DNA of 64,000 nt from Syngnathus acus. Its lineage: Eukaryota; Chordata; Actinopteri; Syngnathiformes; Syngnathidae. Below are positions 31,141 through 44,000 of this stretch, in pieces. The translations under genes and the position numbers were made by a program. The stretch lies in contig NC_051094.1 in assembly GCF_901709675.1 (NCBI RefSeq), positions 17,274,501-17,338,500 on the forward strand, in the 5' to 3' direction. Every line of letters begins with the position of its first letter. The stretch's first letter is position 1. Below the pieces are notes generated by a model. It was not told the DNA's origin, did not search any database, and saw only the letters and a program-made list of their open reading frames with translations.

Positions 31141-33600
31141 CGTGAGAGGGAGTGGAAAAAACCCCGCCCCCACCTACAATGGTATACCCCAGCGGCACTG
31201 CTGTGTTGTGTTACGTCGTGACGCACAGGCGTCGGTTCAATACAGTCACACACTTGAGCACTCGCTGTCGTCCTCTGTCTCATTATTATCTATATATATA
31301 TACACACAAACATATGTAAGGAGACCAGGTGTTTTTTTCCACGCATCACCATCGCTGTTGATCTGTGACTATGCGTGCCCATCTCACAGCCGATGCAAAA
31401 AAACAAGTGAAGCAAATGAACGGCGAGCTTGCTAACATGTCTGCTGGCACTGTTGTTCGAGCTTGCTAACAACATGCTAACATGTCTGCTGGCACTGTTG
31501 TTCGAGCTTTCGTAAAAGCCGGTGTTGGATTTGGTCCACAATTTAGGGAGCGCTATCTACGCCTCACGGCAAAAGCCATTGCCAATCACCTGTTATCCAA
31601 TTTACTCACTGCGTGCTCGTTTAATTTCTTCAGATTTAGGAAAATGCAAAGACACTGAAGCAGAAATTAGACTTACACAGGTTGGTTGAGTTCAATCACA
31701 ATTCTTGTTAAGAAAGCTCTGTTTTCAGGAAAGTACAATACAGCGCTGGGCCTTTCAAGAGCAGAAAGTCTCCATTCAGAAAAGGCAACGTTCAAGGTTC
31801 TTTGGTCAGCTTATATTCAGTTGCACAGGCCGGTGTGGGGCGAGTTTGATGGGTGATGAGTCGTTGGGGTGGGGCGAGTTCGCAGTAGAGTTTGATTCCA
31901 TGGGAGTGGGTGCTGGTTATGGACGATTCGGTGTGTGTGTGGGGGCTGCCGTCTTCCATCCTGTCTTTCGGCCTTGGTGATCATCTTTGGCCGAGTCCTT
32001 GGCTGTCTCCCTCTGGCACCAGCTGGTTTTATCTCCAAGTTACCTTCCTGTAAACATTCTGCTCCATTCTTACACTGTCGCACCTCATCCATTCGTCATT
32101 CTTTCAATTTTGTCATTTTGTACGGAATTATGTGAGCTTTTGGCTGTGACATCATCAATTTATTAATGTTCCCTGACGATGCAAAGTTTGTTCTTTTGAT
32201 ACTCCATGTCTTTGCTTACATCATTACATTCTTAGTTTAATCATGCTTCCAACTGTATCTCTTCTTTGTTAAGCAAAATATTTCCCTCTGTGCAGAGCGT
32301 TCAGTAGTAATCGAAAAGCTGGCGTCTCACATTTAGGCGACATATGACGTTTAGTCAAAACACAAGATATAATCAAGTACTGAACGGTCAAGACGACTCT
32401 GGCCGTGTCCATGATTTAGAGAAAAAACATCAGGCATGCATTACACAGTTCCTTAAGGGTCATTAAGCTATTCAGGCAATATATAAAAAAACATTTGTTA
32501 TTTCACAGTGCTCAGAAATATATATCAGATCATAAAGTTATAAAAACCTTTGTCATTACCACCTATTAAAAATGTCTAGTTATGTCTTCTTTATTGATTT
32601 GGTGTGTAGGTATAATTATATGCTTAAAATATTTCTTTTATTGATTTAATATGTGAATATACTTTTCTGCTTATGTACTTTATTCAATGAAGTTCGAGCA
32701 TATCTGTTTTTGTAGCTAGGCAGGACTTTTTGTATTTCGACCCCATTCCTTCACCACTATTAAATGAGACATATAACATGTACAACTATGTACTGAATGT
32801 AAATGTTTAGGAAATATTCAATGAATATAAAAAAACACTACCAAATAAACAATACATGCATTTGATAATTCAAACACAGCTAAGTATACCATTTTAACTA
32901 CCAGCAACCCATGTAAACCACATGTAAAATAATCAGACGTTTAAAACTTAACAATTATAAATGTTTGTAACATCTTTATTTTGTAGATTGAAGTCATCTA
33001 TCCATGTTCGCTAAAGTATGTAAAATCATACTCTGTTTTGTTAATGTGAAAAATTACCCATACTATTGTTTGAAATGTAAGACAAGAGGAAAACTGCTAG
33101 CTCAAAAACCTACTATGATGATGTAAGAGTAATAAGTCTACATATAACTGTTAAAATGCTGGGTTATTTTCTTTAAAAAATCAGACTAAGATACCGCTTG
33201 AAACCATTTCCCACTATTAAATGAGATATATAACATGTACAACTTAAACGTTTTTTTTAATCACATACAGTGTATTTTTTGAGAGCGGGGAGTAAAAATG
33301 ACTGAAATAATGTCATTGAACAATTGTGCACAACGTCTTGGGATGTGACTGTGTTTAGATTTAACCAGTCATATTCAAACCCACGTTAACTGGGAGTTAG
33401 CGCGCACCTGACCTTAACCCAAACACATTTCAGACGTTCCAAAAGGCTTTACAATTTGTCCAAGGCCCTGCTACCACTACTATGCATCATTACAGGTACA
33501 TCGCTCCATCCATTTCTACTTTAAAGCTTAGTATTATTTCACATATTTTTCTCATTTGGACTGTTATGTTGAGTTAACACTTCCTAATGGAGCTGAGATG
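31141..33600. other. Mostly unique non-genic DNA
   Basis: No supported gene. A 44-bp offset direct repeat (GCTAACATGTCTGCTGGCAC at 31431 and 31475) is present. From about 32280 the sequence is AT-rich and free of recognisable repeats. It lies downstream of FKBP15, with nothing showing a separate transcription unit. Confidence 0.45.
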
Positions 33601-33608
33601 TATCCTCC

Positions 33609-33765
33609 AGACCAGAGGTCCCCAACCACCGGGCCGCGGCCCGGTACCGGTCCGTGGGTCATTTCGTATCGGGCCCCACAAAAAAAACTTCGGGTGTCAT
33701 TGTCTCCGATTACGCCTCGATGTGACCGGCTCGTTTCTGAGAAACAAGCTCAGAGCTCCCACTAA
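33609..33765. mobile_element. hAT MITE end
   Basis: CAGAGGTCCCCAACCACCGG then GCCGCGGCCCGGTACCGGTC, a known style of hAT terminus. The right end is missing, replaced by a Tc1-like terminus. Confidence 0.55.
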
Positions 33766-33770
33766 TTCAA

Positions 33771-34115
33771 CGCAAGCTGTTTTGCAAGGAAGAATGGGCA
33801 AGAATTCCAGTCTCTCGATGTGCAAAACTGATAGAGACATACCCCAAGCGACTTGCAGCTGTAATTGCAGCAAAAGGTGGCGCTACAAAGTATTAGCGCA
33901 AGGGGGCCGAATAATATTGCACGCCCCACTTTTCAGTTTTTTATTTGTTAAAAAAGTTAAAATTATCCAATAAATTTTGTTCCACTTCACGATTGTGTCC
34001 CACTTGTTGTTGATTCTTGACAAAAAATTAAACTTTTATATCTTTATGTTTGAAGCCTGAAATGTCGCGAAATGTTGAAAGGTTCAAGGGGGCCGAATAC
34101 TTTCGCAAGGCACTG
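33771..34115 (+). pseudogene. Tc1-like transposon, 3' fragment
   Basis: Nearly identical to the 3' part of the element at 56248-57845: last codons of the transposase, GCGCAAGGGGGCCGAATAAT, and the right inverted repeat ending TTTCGCAAGGCACTG before TA. 5'-truncated. Same orientation as the full copy. Confidence 0.85.
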
Positions 34116-34645
34116 TATATATATATATGCGAAATGGCAGACTTCCTGGCACCAGGATGTATATATACAGTGGTTGGCCAACTGTGTAGAATCAGCAAGG
34201 CAGGCTGGTGGGTCAGAGGTCATCCAGCAGCCCTCGTGTGCGTGCGCTCGAGTGAGGTGGGGGCGCGGGGTATAAGATTCGAGGGCGGGAAGACAAAGGG
34301 ACTTGACACTTTTGGCTATAGAGAGACACTTCAATTCTGACATCGGTTGAATAAAATCTTTCCCCAATCAGCCGTGTGTCACTGAAGTTTTCCTTCCCCG
34401 AGCCAGCCACTTTTCCACCGTTTGCTTTTGAAGACCAGCTGATCGCCGAAGAGAATTTACCACACATCCATGTAAACAAAGCCAGTGTTAGCACAAAACC
34501 TTCAAGCATCTGCTAGACTGCAAAAAGTATAAGGAAACGTATATGTCTCTTTACTTCTATTTAACATTATTGTGACTATGATAGTCCAGTTCAGAACACA
34601 GTCGCATTCCAGGTTTTCACACTTGTGTAAACACATTAGTTCGTG

Positions 34646-34651
34646 TTTATT
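34646..34651 (-). terminator. Candidate FKBP15 polyadenylation signal
   Basis: AATAAA on the minus strand, about 277 bp past the stop codon; the first canonical signal found downstream of it in this reading. Cleavage is not shown. Confidence 0.4.
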
Positions 34652-34927
34652 TTTTCTCCATCTCTTCAAGATTGGAAGAGGTGGGGTTGCATATGTTAAG
34701 TCACATTAATTGTGGAACAGTTTTGAGATCCTACACTTTGTCTCAATTTTTTTTAAAACAAAAACTGGGCTTTTGAACTGGGGTTTGCAAGCTTTTTATG
34801 TCCACATTATCTTAAACAGATTTCATATAAGAAATCAAGATCAGAATCTGATTTGGTCATTTTTTCAAATTCATTAGATGAGGCAGGCATGGTCTCTGAT
34901 CTGCTTAGCTTGAATTTTCATTGCATT

Positions 34928-35005
34928 TTAACTTGGCCAGTCAGGGTCATCATCGTCATTATTATCACCAAACAGCGGAGCTGGTGGTGGGCATCCCTTT
35001 AAACT
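34928..35005 (-). CDS. fkbp15: FKBP15 exon E: terminal coding exon
   Basis: 78 bp: 25 codons plus TAA. Acceptor TTGTATTTCAG. Encodes SLKGCPPPAPLFGD and an Asn/Asp run ending DPDWPS. The Pro-rich LFGD plus acidic run plus xDW end is the FKBP15 C-terminal signature. Intron D-E is only 207 bp. Confidence 0.9.
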   Translation of the reverse strand, partial: SLKGCPPPAPLFGDNNDDDDPDWPS

Positions 35006-38000
35006 CTGAAATACAAAAATGTTACACTAATTAACCAACCAAATATGTGAAAACCACATCTCCAAATAGCAATATATCTAAATTATTTAATTCAATATTA
35101 ACACATCACTCAAATATATTGGATTCAGTTTGACATATGTAATTCATGACAAAAAAATAGTTACAAATATATGATAGAAAACAAAATATAGACTTATGTA
35201 ATTCCTGCTTACCACCTCCTCCTCCTCTTCCAAAACTGGATGCGAAGTGGATTTGTCATTGGCTCGGACCTGGAAAATGGTCTCTCCGTTTTCCATTGGC
35301 AATTTTCCAGTCACACTGAGACAACAGAATCAGAGGCAGAGGAATATGACAGTAACTAGACAGTACCTTTAAAAATATTCTTCTAAAGTGCTTTGAAAGC
35401 ATACGTAACAGAGAGAGGGCGAAGAGGTGGGGAGAGATAGATGGAGAGAGTGAGAGAGAAAGAAAGAGAGGGCAAGAGAGGGAGAGCGAGCGAGAGAAAA
35501 AGAGCGACATAGCATGAAAGGAGACTTTGTGGCATTGTATTATTTGGCCAAGTGCAGCATGCACTTGAAAAAGAAGTACCGTATTTTCCGCCCTAAAAGG
35601 CGCACCTAAAAACCTAAAATTTTCTCAAAAGCCGACAGTGCGCCTTATAGGCCAGTGCACCTTATATATGGATCAACTGATGAATTTGTTGATCCATACT
35701 GGTTGTACACAGTGCTCTGCCAAAATGTTTCAGTACGTTTTAGTACGACTAATAAATTACAAGGTCGCATCGCTTCCCAGCATTACGGCAACTGTAGTCA
35801 GGGGGCGTCACCGAATAGCTGTTGTACCCGCGAGGCTATTTCCTGTCAAAATAGGCTGCTCTGTTAATGTTTCGAGTAAATCTACGGATCGATATGGAAG
35901 GGAAACATAGGTAAGTAGTACCAATGCGTTAGATCGAACTTTAGTCAGTTCCGATCATTTTATAGGAGATCGTTTGAGAAACGCGATTGTTTACACTTTG
36001 CTGAGGCTCATGGGAGATTGCGAGGTGAGGCTCGTGAGACTTTGCGGATGGCTAATGCTATTGCGATAGCTGCTATACGTACCAGGCTATTTCATGTCAA
36101 AATAGGCTGCTCTGTTAATGTTTCGAGTAAATCTACGGATCGATATGGAAGGGAAACATAGGTAAGTAGTACCAATGCGTTGGATCGAACTTTAGTCAGT
36201 TCCGATCATTTTATAGGAGATCGTTTGAGAAACGCGATTGTTTACACTTTGCTGAGGCTCATGGGAGATTGCGAGGTGAGGCTCGTGAGACTTTGCGGAT
36301 GGCTAATGCTATTGCGATAGCTGCTATACGTACCAGGCTATTTCATGTCAAAATAGGCTGCTCTGTTAATGTTTCGAGTAAATCTACGGATCGATATGGA
36401 AGGGAAACATAGGTAAGTAGTACCAATGCGTTAGATCGAACTTTAGTCAGTTCCGATCATTTTATAGGAGATCGTTTGAGAAACGCGATTGTTTACACTT
36501 TGCTGAGGCTCATGGGAGATTGCGAGGTGAGGCTCGTGAGACTTTGCGGATGGCTAATGCTATTGCGATAGCTGCTATACGTACCAGGCTATTTCATGCC
36601 AAAATAGGCTGCTCTGTTAATGTTTCGAGTAAATCTACGGATCGATATGGAAGGGAAACATAGGTAAGTAGTACCAATGCGTTGGATCGAACTTTAGTCA
36701 GTTCCGATCATTTTATAGGAGATCGTTTGAGAAACGCGATTGTTTACACTTTGCTGAGGCTCATGGGAGATTGCGAGGTGAGGCTCGTGAGACTTTGCGG
36801 ATGGCTAATGCTATTGCGATAGCTGCTATACGTACCAGGCTATTTCATGTCAAAATAGGCTGCTCTGTTAATGTTTCGAGTAAATCTACGGATCGATATG
36901 GAAGGGAAACATAGGTAAGTAGTACCAATGCGTTGGATCGAACTTTAGTCAGTTCCGATCATTTTATAGGAGATCGTTTGAGAAACGCGATTGTTTACAC
37001 TTCGCTGAGGCTCGTGAGACTTTGCGGATGGCTAATGCTATTGCGATAGCTGCTATACGTACCAGGCTATTTCATGTCAAAATAGGCTGCTCTGTTAATG
37101 TTTCGAGTAAATCTACGGATCGATATGGAAGGGAAACATAGGTAAGTAGTACCAATGCGTTAGATCGAACTTTAGTCAGTTCTGATCATTTTATAGGAGA
37201 TCGTTTGAGAAACGCGATTGTTTACAGAGGGCTCGTTGGTTATTGGCTAGTGGATGCATACCGCAACCCTAGTCAACCTCAGTTTGATGCAGTATAGCTT
37301 CTATTTTATGCGCCTTATAAGCCGGTGCGCCTTATATATGGACAAAGTTTTAAAATGGGCCGTTCATTGAAGGTGCGCCTTATAACCCGGTGCGCCTTTT
37401 AGGGCGGAAAATACGGTACATTCTGAGTTCGTTCAAGATGCTCCCTGTCTCATAAATGATTATTTGCAACCTATAATTGTGAGTCCATATCAAAAAATGC
37501 AAGCAATACTTCAACATGCACCAACAAGGTCAAGGAAAAATATTAGGAACTCCTAAGCAAGCACCCACCTTTTTTCTTTAGCCTGACTGAGCAGAACTTC
37601 ATTTGGTGGTGGAGGCGGCTTAACTGGGGGTTCAAAAGATTTCTGAGAGTCGGGATCCATTTCTCCTGAGGTTTCTGTATTTTCCATTCTTGTCTCAGAC
37701 ACTTCACTCAAGTCAGCATTCTGCTCCTGTTCGACCTCAGTTAAGACAGTCTCATGAGGTCCAGCCTCTGGATTTGCAGCCTCACTGGTGTCATCTACTG
37801 CCTGCGCCTGCTTCTTTTGAGATCCTAACGTTGGCATGTGTGTGGTCTCTAATGCTTCCAAGTCAAACTGTTCCTTTAAAACGGATAATGGTGCCTGTAC
37901 TTCAGCTCCATCTGACATTTGGTCCTCACCTCTGTGGTGATGGTCATCCTTTGTCTCACAAACTGCCTCCCTTTTGGGTTTGCTGACACCACATTCTTCA

Positions 38001-41000
38001 TTTCCAAGGAATGTGTTACATATTTTCTTGTCTTCTTGTTTCAAATCATCTTTACCTGTGTCCTCTTCTTGATCTGCCAACTCTTCCTTTTTAATTGTTG
38101 TCGGGGAGTCTTTGTCATGGAGGAGCTGCAAAGTCACGTTCTGGAAATACATTAATACGTAAAGTGAAAATTCACAGAAACAAATGAAATAGTGGGTACT
38201 AAGCTTCACAGCTCCAAATGCCTACTAAGAGAGATGGAGGACTAAGAATTACTTGTGTTTCTACATACAAACCGGATTCGGTTGAAGTTGGGAAATTGTG
38301 TAAAATGTAAATAAAACCAAAATACAACAATTTGAAAATCCTTCTCAACCCATATTCAATTGAATACACTACAAAGAGAACATATTTAATGTTCAAACTG
38401 ATAAATTTGTTTTTTGCCATATAATAATTAACTTCGAATTTCATGGCTGCAACACTTCCAGTAGAAGTTGGGAAAGATGGCAAAAAATACAGAGAAAGCT
38501 GAGAGAAGCTCATCAAACACCTATTTGGAACATCCCACATGTGATCAGGCTAATTGGGTACCATGATTGGGTATAAAAGGAGCCTCCCCAAACATGCTCA
38601 GTCATTGACAAGCAAGGATGGGGCAAGGTTCACCACTTAGTCCACAACTGCGTGAGAAAATAGTTGAACAGTTTCAGAACAAGGAATTTAGGGTTTTCAA
38701 TATCTACGGTCCATAATATCATCAAAAGGTTCAGAGAATCTGGTGAAATCACTGCACGTAACCGCCACGCCCAGAAACCAAGACTAAATGACCGTGACCT
38801 TCGATCCCTCAGACGGCACAGCCTTAAAAACCGACATAAGTGTGTAAAGGATATCACCAAATGGGCTCAGGAAAACTTCAGAAAACCACTGTCAGTAAAT
38901 ACAGTTCATCACTACATCAGTAAGTGCGAGTTGAAACTCTACCATTCAGAGCCAAAGCCGTTTATGAACAACGCCGCCAGGTTCTCTGGGCCCGAGCTCA
39001 TGTAAAATGGACTGATGCACAATGAAAAAGTGTTTTGTGGTCTGATGAGTCCACTTTTCAAATTGTTTTTGGAAACACTGGACGTTGTGTCCTCCGGACC
39101 AAAGAGGAAGCGGACCATCCGGACTGTTATCAACGCAAAGTTCAAAAGCCAACATCTGTGATGGTATGGGGGTGCATTAGTTCCCATGGCATAGGCGACT
39201 TACATTTCTGTGAAGACAACATAAATGTTGAAAAGTACATACCGATTTTGGAGCAACATATGCTGCCGTCCAAGCGACCTCTTTTTCATGGACGCCGCTG
39301 CTTATTTCAGCAAGATAATGACAAGCCACATTCCGCACGTGTTACAACAGCGTGGCATCTAAGTAAAAGAGTCTAGGTCAGCGGTGGCCAACCCGCGGCT
39401 CGCGAGCCGCATGCGGCTCTTTGGCTAGTTTCATGCGGCTCTTTTACGTTCATATCAACATTTGTGTTTATTTTTCGTGCGTATTTGCTTCGCTTGAGTT
39501 CAATATGGTATTTTGGTCAAACGCGCATGCGCGTGAGGTGAATTGGTTTTGCCCGCTTTTTTTATGAATGGCGACTGTGACTACGGGGGCCCATTAGGTC
39601 CAGAAAGGCTGACAAGACGCTTGCCAAAATGGCAAGGAAAAAATGCACAGCTAAACGAATATATGACGATGAACACAGGACGTTTTTAACAGAGTTAAAG
39701 TTGTTTTTTGTTGAATGCTATGGCAAGCCATTCTGCCTGATATGTCGGACGTCATTGGCGCATTTAAAAGCTTCAAATGGTCAGCGCCACTTCAGCTCAC
39801 TTCATGCCAATATCGATAAGGACTTTGCAAAAGGGACTGAATTTCGCAAGCACAAGTTTGGAGACTTTGAAAAGTCAGGCAGAAAAATAGGTACAGTTTT
39901 TCAAAAAAATTACGAAGCACTCAGAGACTGTCACACTTGCATTGTTTCAACTGGCTTGGAACATTGCACGGGCTAAAAAGCCATACAATGAAGTGGAGTT
40001 CGTTAAAATATGCCTCAGTGACGTTATTGAAATCTTGTCTCCTGAAAACGACGAACTCAAACGAATGGTCTGTCCCGCCACACATAGTAAGTGAAAAAAC
40101 GTATGTTTTTGTTTGTGGAATTTGTTGAACTGAGAGTTTGTCTGTGTGAGACAATGCACACAATGCTCATTGTTGAAAATGTGGTCTTTGGTCTGTGGTT
40201 TTAGTACTGTAGGAGTCAATTTGTCATTATCATGTTGGTGCGTGACATAATAATGTCACACAATAAATTTGGCTGAGCAGAGGGGTGTGTGTGCGTGTGT
40301 GTGTGTGTGTGCGTGCGTGCGTGTGCGTGCGTGTGCGTGCGTGTTTGTGTGCGTGTGTGTGTGTGTGTTCATGTGTGCTCATGTGTATGATGTGGCTCTT
40401 TGCGATGACACAGTAAAAAATGTGGCTCTTAGTCTCTGACTGGTTGGCCACCCCTGGTCTAGGTTCTCCCCTGGCCCGCTTGCAGTCCAGACCTGTCTCC
40501 CATTGAAAATGTGTGGCGCATTACGGAGCGTAAAATACGACAGGGAAGACTGTTGAACAACTGAAGCGGTTCATCAAGCAAGAATGGGAAAGAATTTCAC
40601 ATGAGAAGCTAAGAGAATTAGTCTCCTCTCTTCCAAAACGTTTATTGAGTGTTATTAAAAGGAAAGGTGATGTAACGAAGTGGTAAACATGCCCTTTCCC
40701 AACTTCTACTGCACGTGTTGCAGCCATGAAATTCTAAGTTAATTATTATTTGAAAAATAAAATAAAGTTTATGAGTTTGAGCATTAAATATGTTGTCTTT
40801 GTAGTGTATTCAATTGAATATAGGTTGAAAAGGATTTTCAAATCATTGTATTTTGTTTCTTATTTACATTTTACACAATTTCCCAACTTCAACCGAATCC
40901 GGTTTGTAGATTCCATAAAAGTAGGGCTCGGGAAAAAGTCAACCAGTTGTGTCAAACGCAAAAATAAGTTGGAAAAGAAAAACCCTGTATGACTCAGAAT

Positions 41001-44000
41001 TTTACCAGAGTAATCGATGGGAAACTTGATAAGATAAGCAATTCTAAAACTGTTTGTTTGTGACAGCCCTACATGAAGATAAAGTCTGCATCCTCTTTAT
41101 CCTTAAACTACAGCTGGGCATTTACATGAAAAAAAAAAAACCCACTGCTTCAAGTTCTACAGTATTTTCTGGACTATAAGCTACTTTTTGCATAAGCTTG
41201 TAGTCCGGTGCGGCGTATCTATGAAGTTTTCGTGATTTTTGTGATGTCAAATGCACAAACGAAGCACAAACTAACGGTACCAAACGGACGTTTGGAGCAG
41301 ATGGGGGGCTGGGTGAACTCTGGGTGACCTATAAAATAATCTTTTATAACTAGAAAACCGTTACTGCACAAACAAACATATTTACGGCACAAACCAGCAC
41401 AAACAAAGCACAAACGAAACAGACTATTTTCCTTAAATTTTGCGTGGGGTGGGAGGCCAGCTTCAAAGTCAAAGTCAGCTTTTTCACGCAGGTCCCCACG
41501 TACTACCGGCATCATTAGCGGCTTTGTTTGTAAGTGACACGGAGGACGAAGAGTTTGAAGGATTTAATGATTTGGATTGACACGGAAGGTTTGAAAAACT
41601 ATTATGGCTTTTACGCACGCCCGGTCCTACTCTACGGAGCTTTCTTTCACCTCCGTGGATGGAAGTCGGGGGCCGGCGCTCGGCCGGGTGGCTGTCCGGG
41701 GACGGTGGATGGGGCTCGGACATGGCTTTTACGCACGCCCGGTCCTACTCTACGGAGCTCTCTTTCACCTCCGTGGATGGAAGTCGGGGGCCAGTGCTCG
41801 GCCGGGTGGCTGTCCGGGGACGGTGGATGGGGCTCGGACATGGCTTTTACGCACGCCCGGTCCTATTCTATGGAGCTCTCTTCCACCTCCGTGGCTGGAA
41901 GTGCCACCTCCGGGGATGGAAGTCCACGGCGCCACACGCCTGGAAGTCGACGTCGGTGCTTGGGGCCGTGTGGTGGTTAACTATTTATGTTATAGTTATT
42001 TGATATATTTTATTTCGTGTAGCAACTTGTATATGTTTTTATCGTTACAGTTGAACTCTTGTTTTGTTAAATAAAGAGCCGTTTACCAAACCCACGTCTT
42101 TCCTTGTACTTTGTTAACGCTACAATATAGTTATATACTAGATCTGTGGAATAACGACGAGGCTGACGTCAGGGCGCACACGAAAGAACGAGGAATTTGA
42201 TCAATGGATTTAATGATTTGGAGTGACACAGATGGTTTGATAATATTATTGCTTATATAATAGTTATTTGATATATAATTTATATATCGTTATATGGGCC
42301 AGTGGAATATTTTGAAGTGCAAGCGCCGTCAGCGGCGCGGCACCTATTGTTGACATAAAGGACGATCGATGGATTTAATGAATGACAGATGGTTTTATAA
42401 ACGTGTTATTTATGTAATAGTTTTTTGAATAACTGAATGTTACGTCAGGCCCATTCTCAGCTCTTCGTTTGTGTTTATGTCACGTTAGCATACCTATCGT
42501 TTAGCCTGTTGTTGCTCGTTCATGTCTGTTCTTGGTGTTGGATTTTGTCGAATAAATTTCCCCCAAAATGCGACTTATACTCCGGAGCGACTTATGTTTT
42601 TTTTCACGTTATTGTGCATTTTATGGCTAATGAGACCTATATTCCGGAGCGACTTTTAGTCCGAAAAATACGGTAAAAGAAAAAAAAAACAACAAAAAAA
42701 AAAAACATGTTACTTTTGGTTTAGATTCATTGTCAGATTATAGAATGACAAATGACCTGGGATCAAATTGCTTGCACACTAAAGTTAAAATTTGCAAATC
42801 AAGTGGTAAATAAATACAACTTGCTTCTTAAAGATAAATAAAGAATTAGAATGTGCTGTCCTCGCGTGTGTGGGCGGGAGCCAGCTCATGATCGACTGCA
42901 GGAAATGGCCAGCCTGTGACGAATCATTGGTGCCGGGACCTACCTTTAGCGAGCGAGAGCTGTGCATGTGTGTGCGTATGTGTTAAAATGATGAAATTGG
43001 CTAAACTTTTAGGGCAAAGAAATTTGCTAGACTGTGGTCTATCCAATTTGCACCGCAAAACAGAAACAATTTTGAAAAATAAAAATGAGAGGAAAAGAGA
43101 GAAATCTGTTTGCGGGCAGAAACTGAGCCACACAAGTGCATATTAGTGTCGAGCCTTCATGAGAATTTCGAAGAAAAAAAAAACCCTGACAGAACATGCT
43201 TTCAGGAATTGGAAGAAGCAAAATTGTGAATTTAAGACATTGCAATGCTACATTTAATATGAATAATTGATTGGTTGTGTTATAAGATTATACAAACTTC
43301 TATATGTGAGTTAAATCCGAGAGATTGAGTTATGAATGTTGTGTGGAGAGCTTGGATAAATTGAGACCAATGTGATGGAAAGACTCCTTTTTGGAGACTG
43401 TGTGTCAGATGCAAATGAGCAAGGTTGAATGATTGCCTGAATGAAAGGAAAATACAGGTCGAATGTTTGAAGTTGTTGGAGACTACTATGGAAAATTAGT
43501 AGAGCGACTTTGAAGGGTGATTTTGAGTAAGTTAAATGCTGAGAGAGAAAAAAAAAGTTGCTTTTGGATTGATAATTAACTAGAGAAAAAAACAGGAGAA
43601 CCAGTAACACCTGCAGAAGATGTGTGAACTGGGAAATTGAGAAGCGTTTTGGAAAGAAAGTCAAATTAAATGATGATAGAATCATATGTAGTAAAGAACA
43701 CATCCTCCCAAAAAGTTTGTCAAGGTGTGAGGCATGGGCGTCGCCAAGCCTCAGAAGGAGGGAGGGAGTAGGACAGATAGTGAAAGATAGTAATAATACA
43801 ACACTTTACGACAGGCATGTCAAACTCAGTTTGGCTCTGGGGCCGGATCCAGACTTTCTGTTCTCAGGTGGGCCGGATCAGTAAAAGAATGTCAACTCCA
43901 ACTATTTAGCTTTGTTTTTCAGTACTATGCTTTATCATTCAGCCTACATTTGTAGCCTACCCTACATATTATAATCACGGATGACAAGGGATATTTTCTA

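Larger units (their letters stand above)
38620..40685 (+). pseudogene. Tc1-like transposase, broken
   Basis: HTH part SISTVHNIIKRFRESGEI (from ~38690), FRKPLSVNTVHHYI, then a stop (39005) and frame change. The catalytic part from 39035 has MWSDESTFQI (first Asp), KPTSVMVWGCISSHGIG and CLFQQDNDKPHSA (second Asp). The nested hAT interrupts it just after. The final catalytic-Glu region (CSPDLSPIENVWR-like, near 40480-40520) and C-terminus LPKRLLSVIKRKGDVTKW follow. Inactive. Confidence 0.8.
38268..40906 (+). mobile_element. Tc1-like transposon interrupted by a hAT
   Basis: TA-flanked ends CAAACCGGATTCGGTTGAAG (start) and the inverse ending GAATCCGGTTTG at 40906. Removing the nested hAT (39379-40456) and one 8-bp TSD copy leaves ~1.55 kb, a normal Tc1 length. 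Lies in FKBP15 intron B-C, antisense to the gene. Confidence 0.85.

Noticed and set aside
41534-42074. Three overlapping plus-strand proteins of 114-156 aa
   Set aside because: They are frames of a 118-bp minisatellite inside a TIR element; the same peptide strings recur in all frames.
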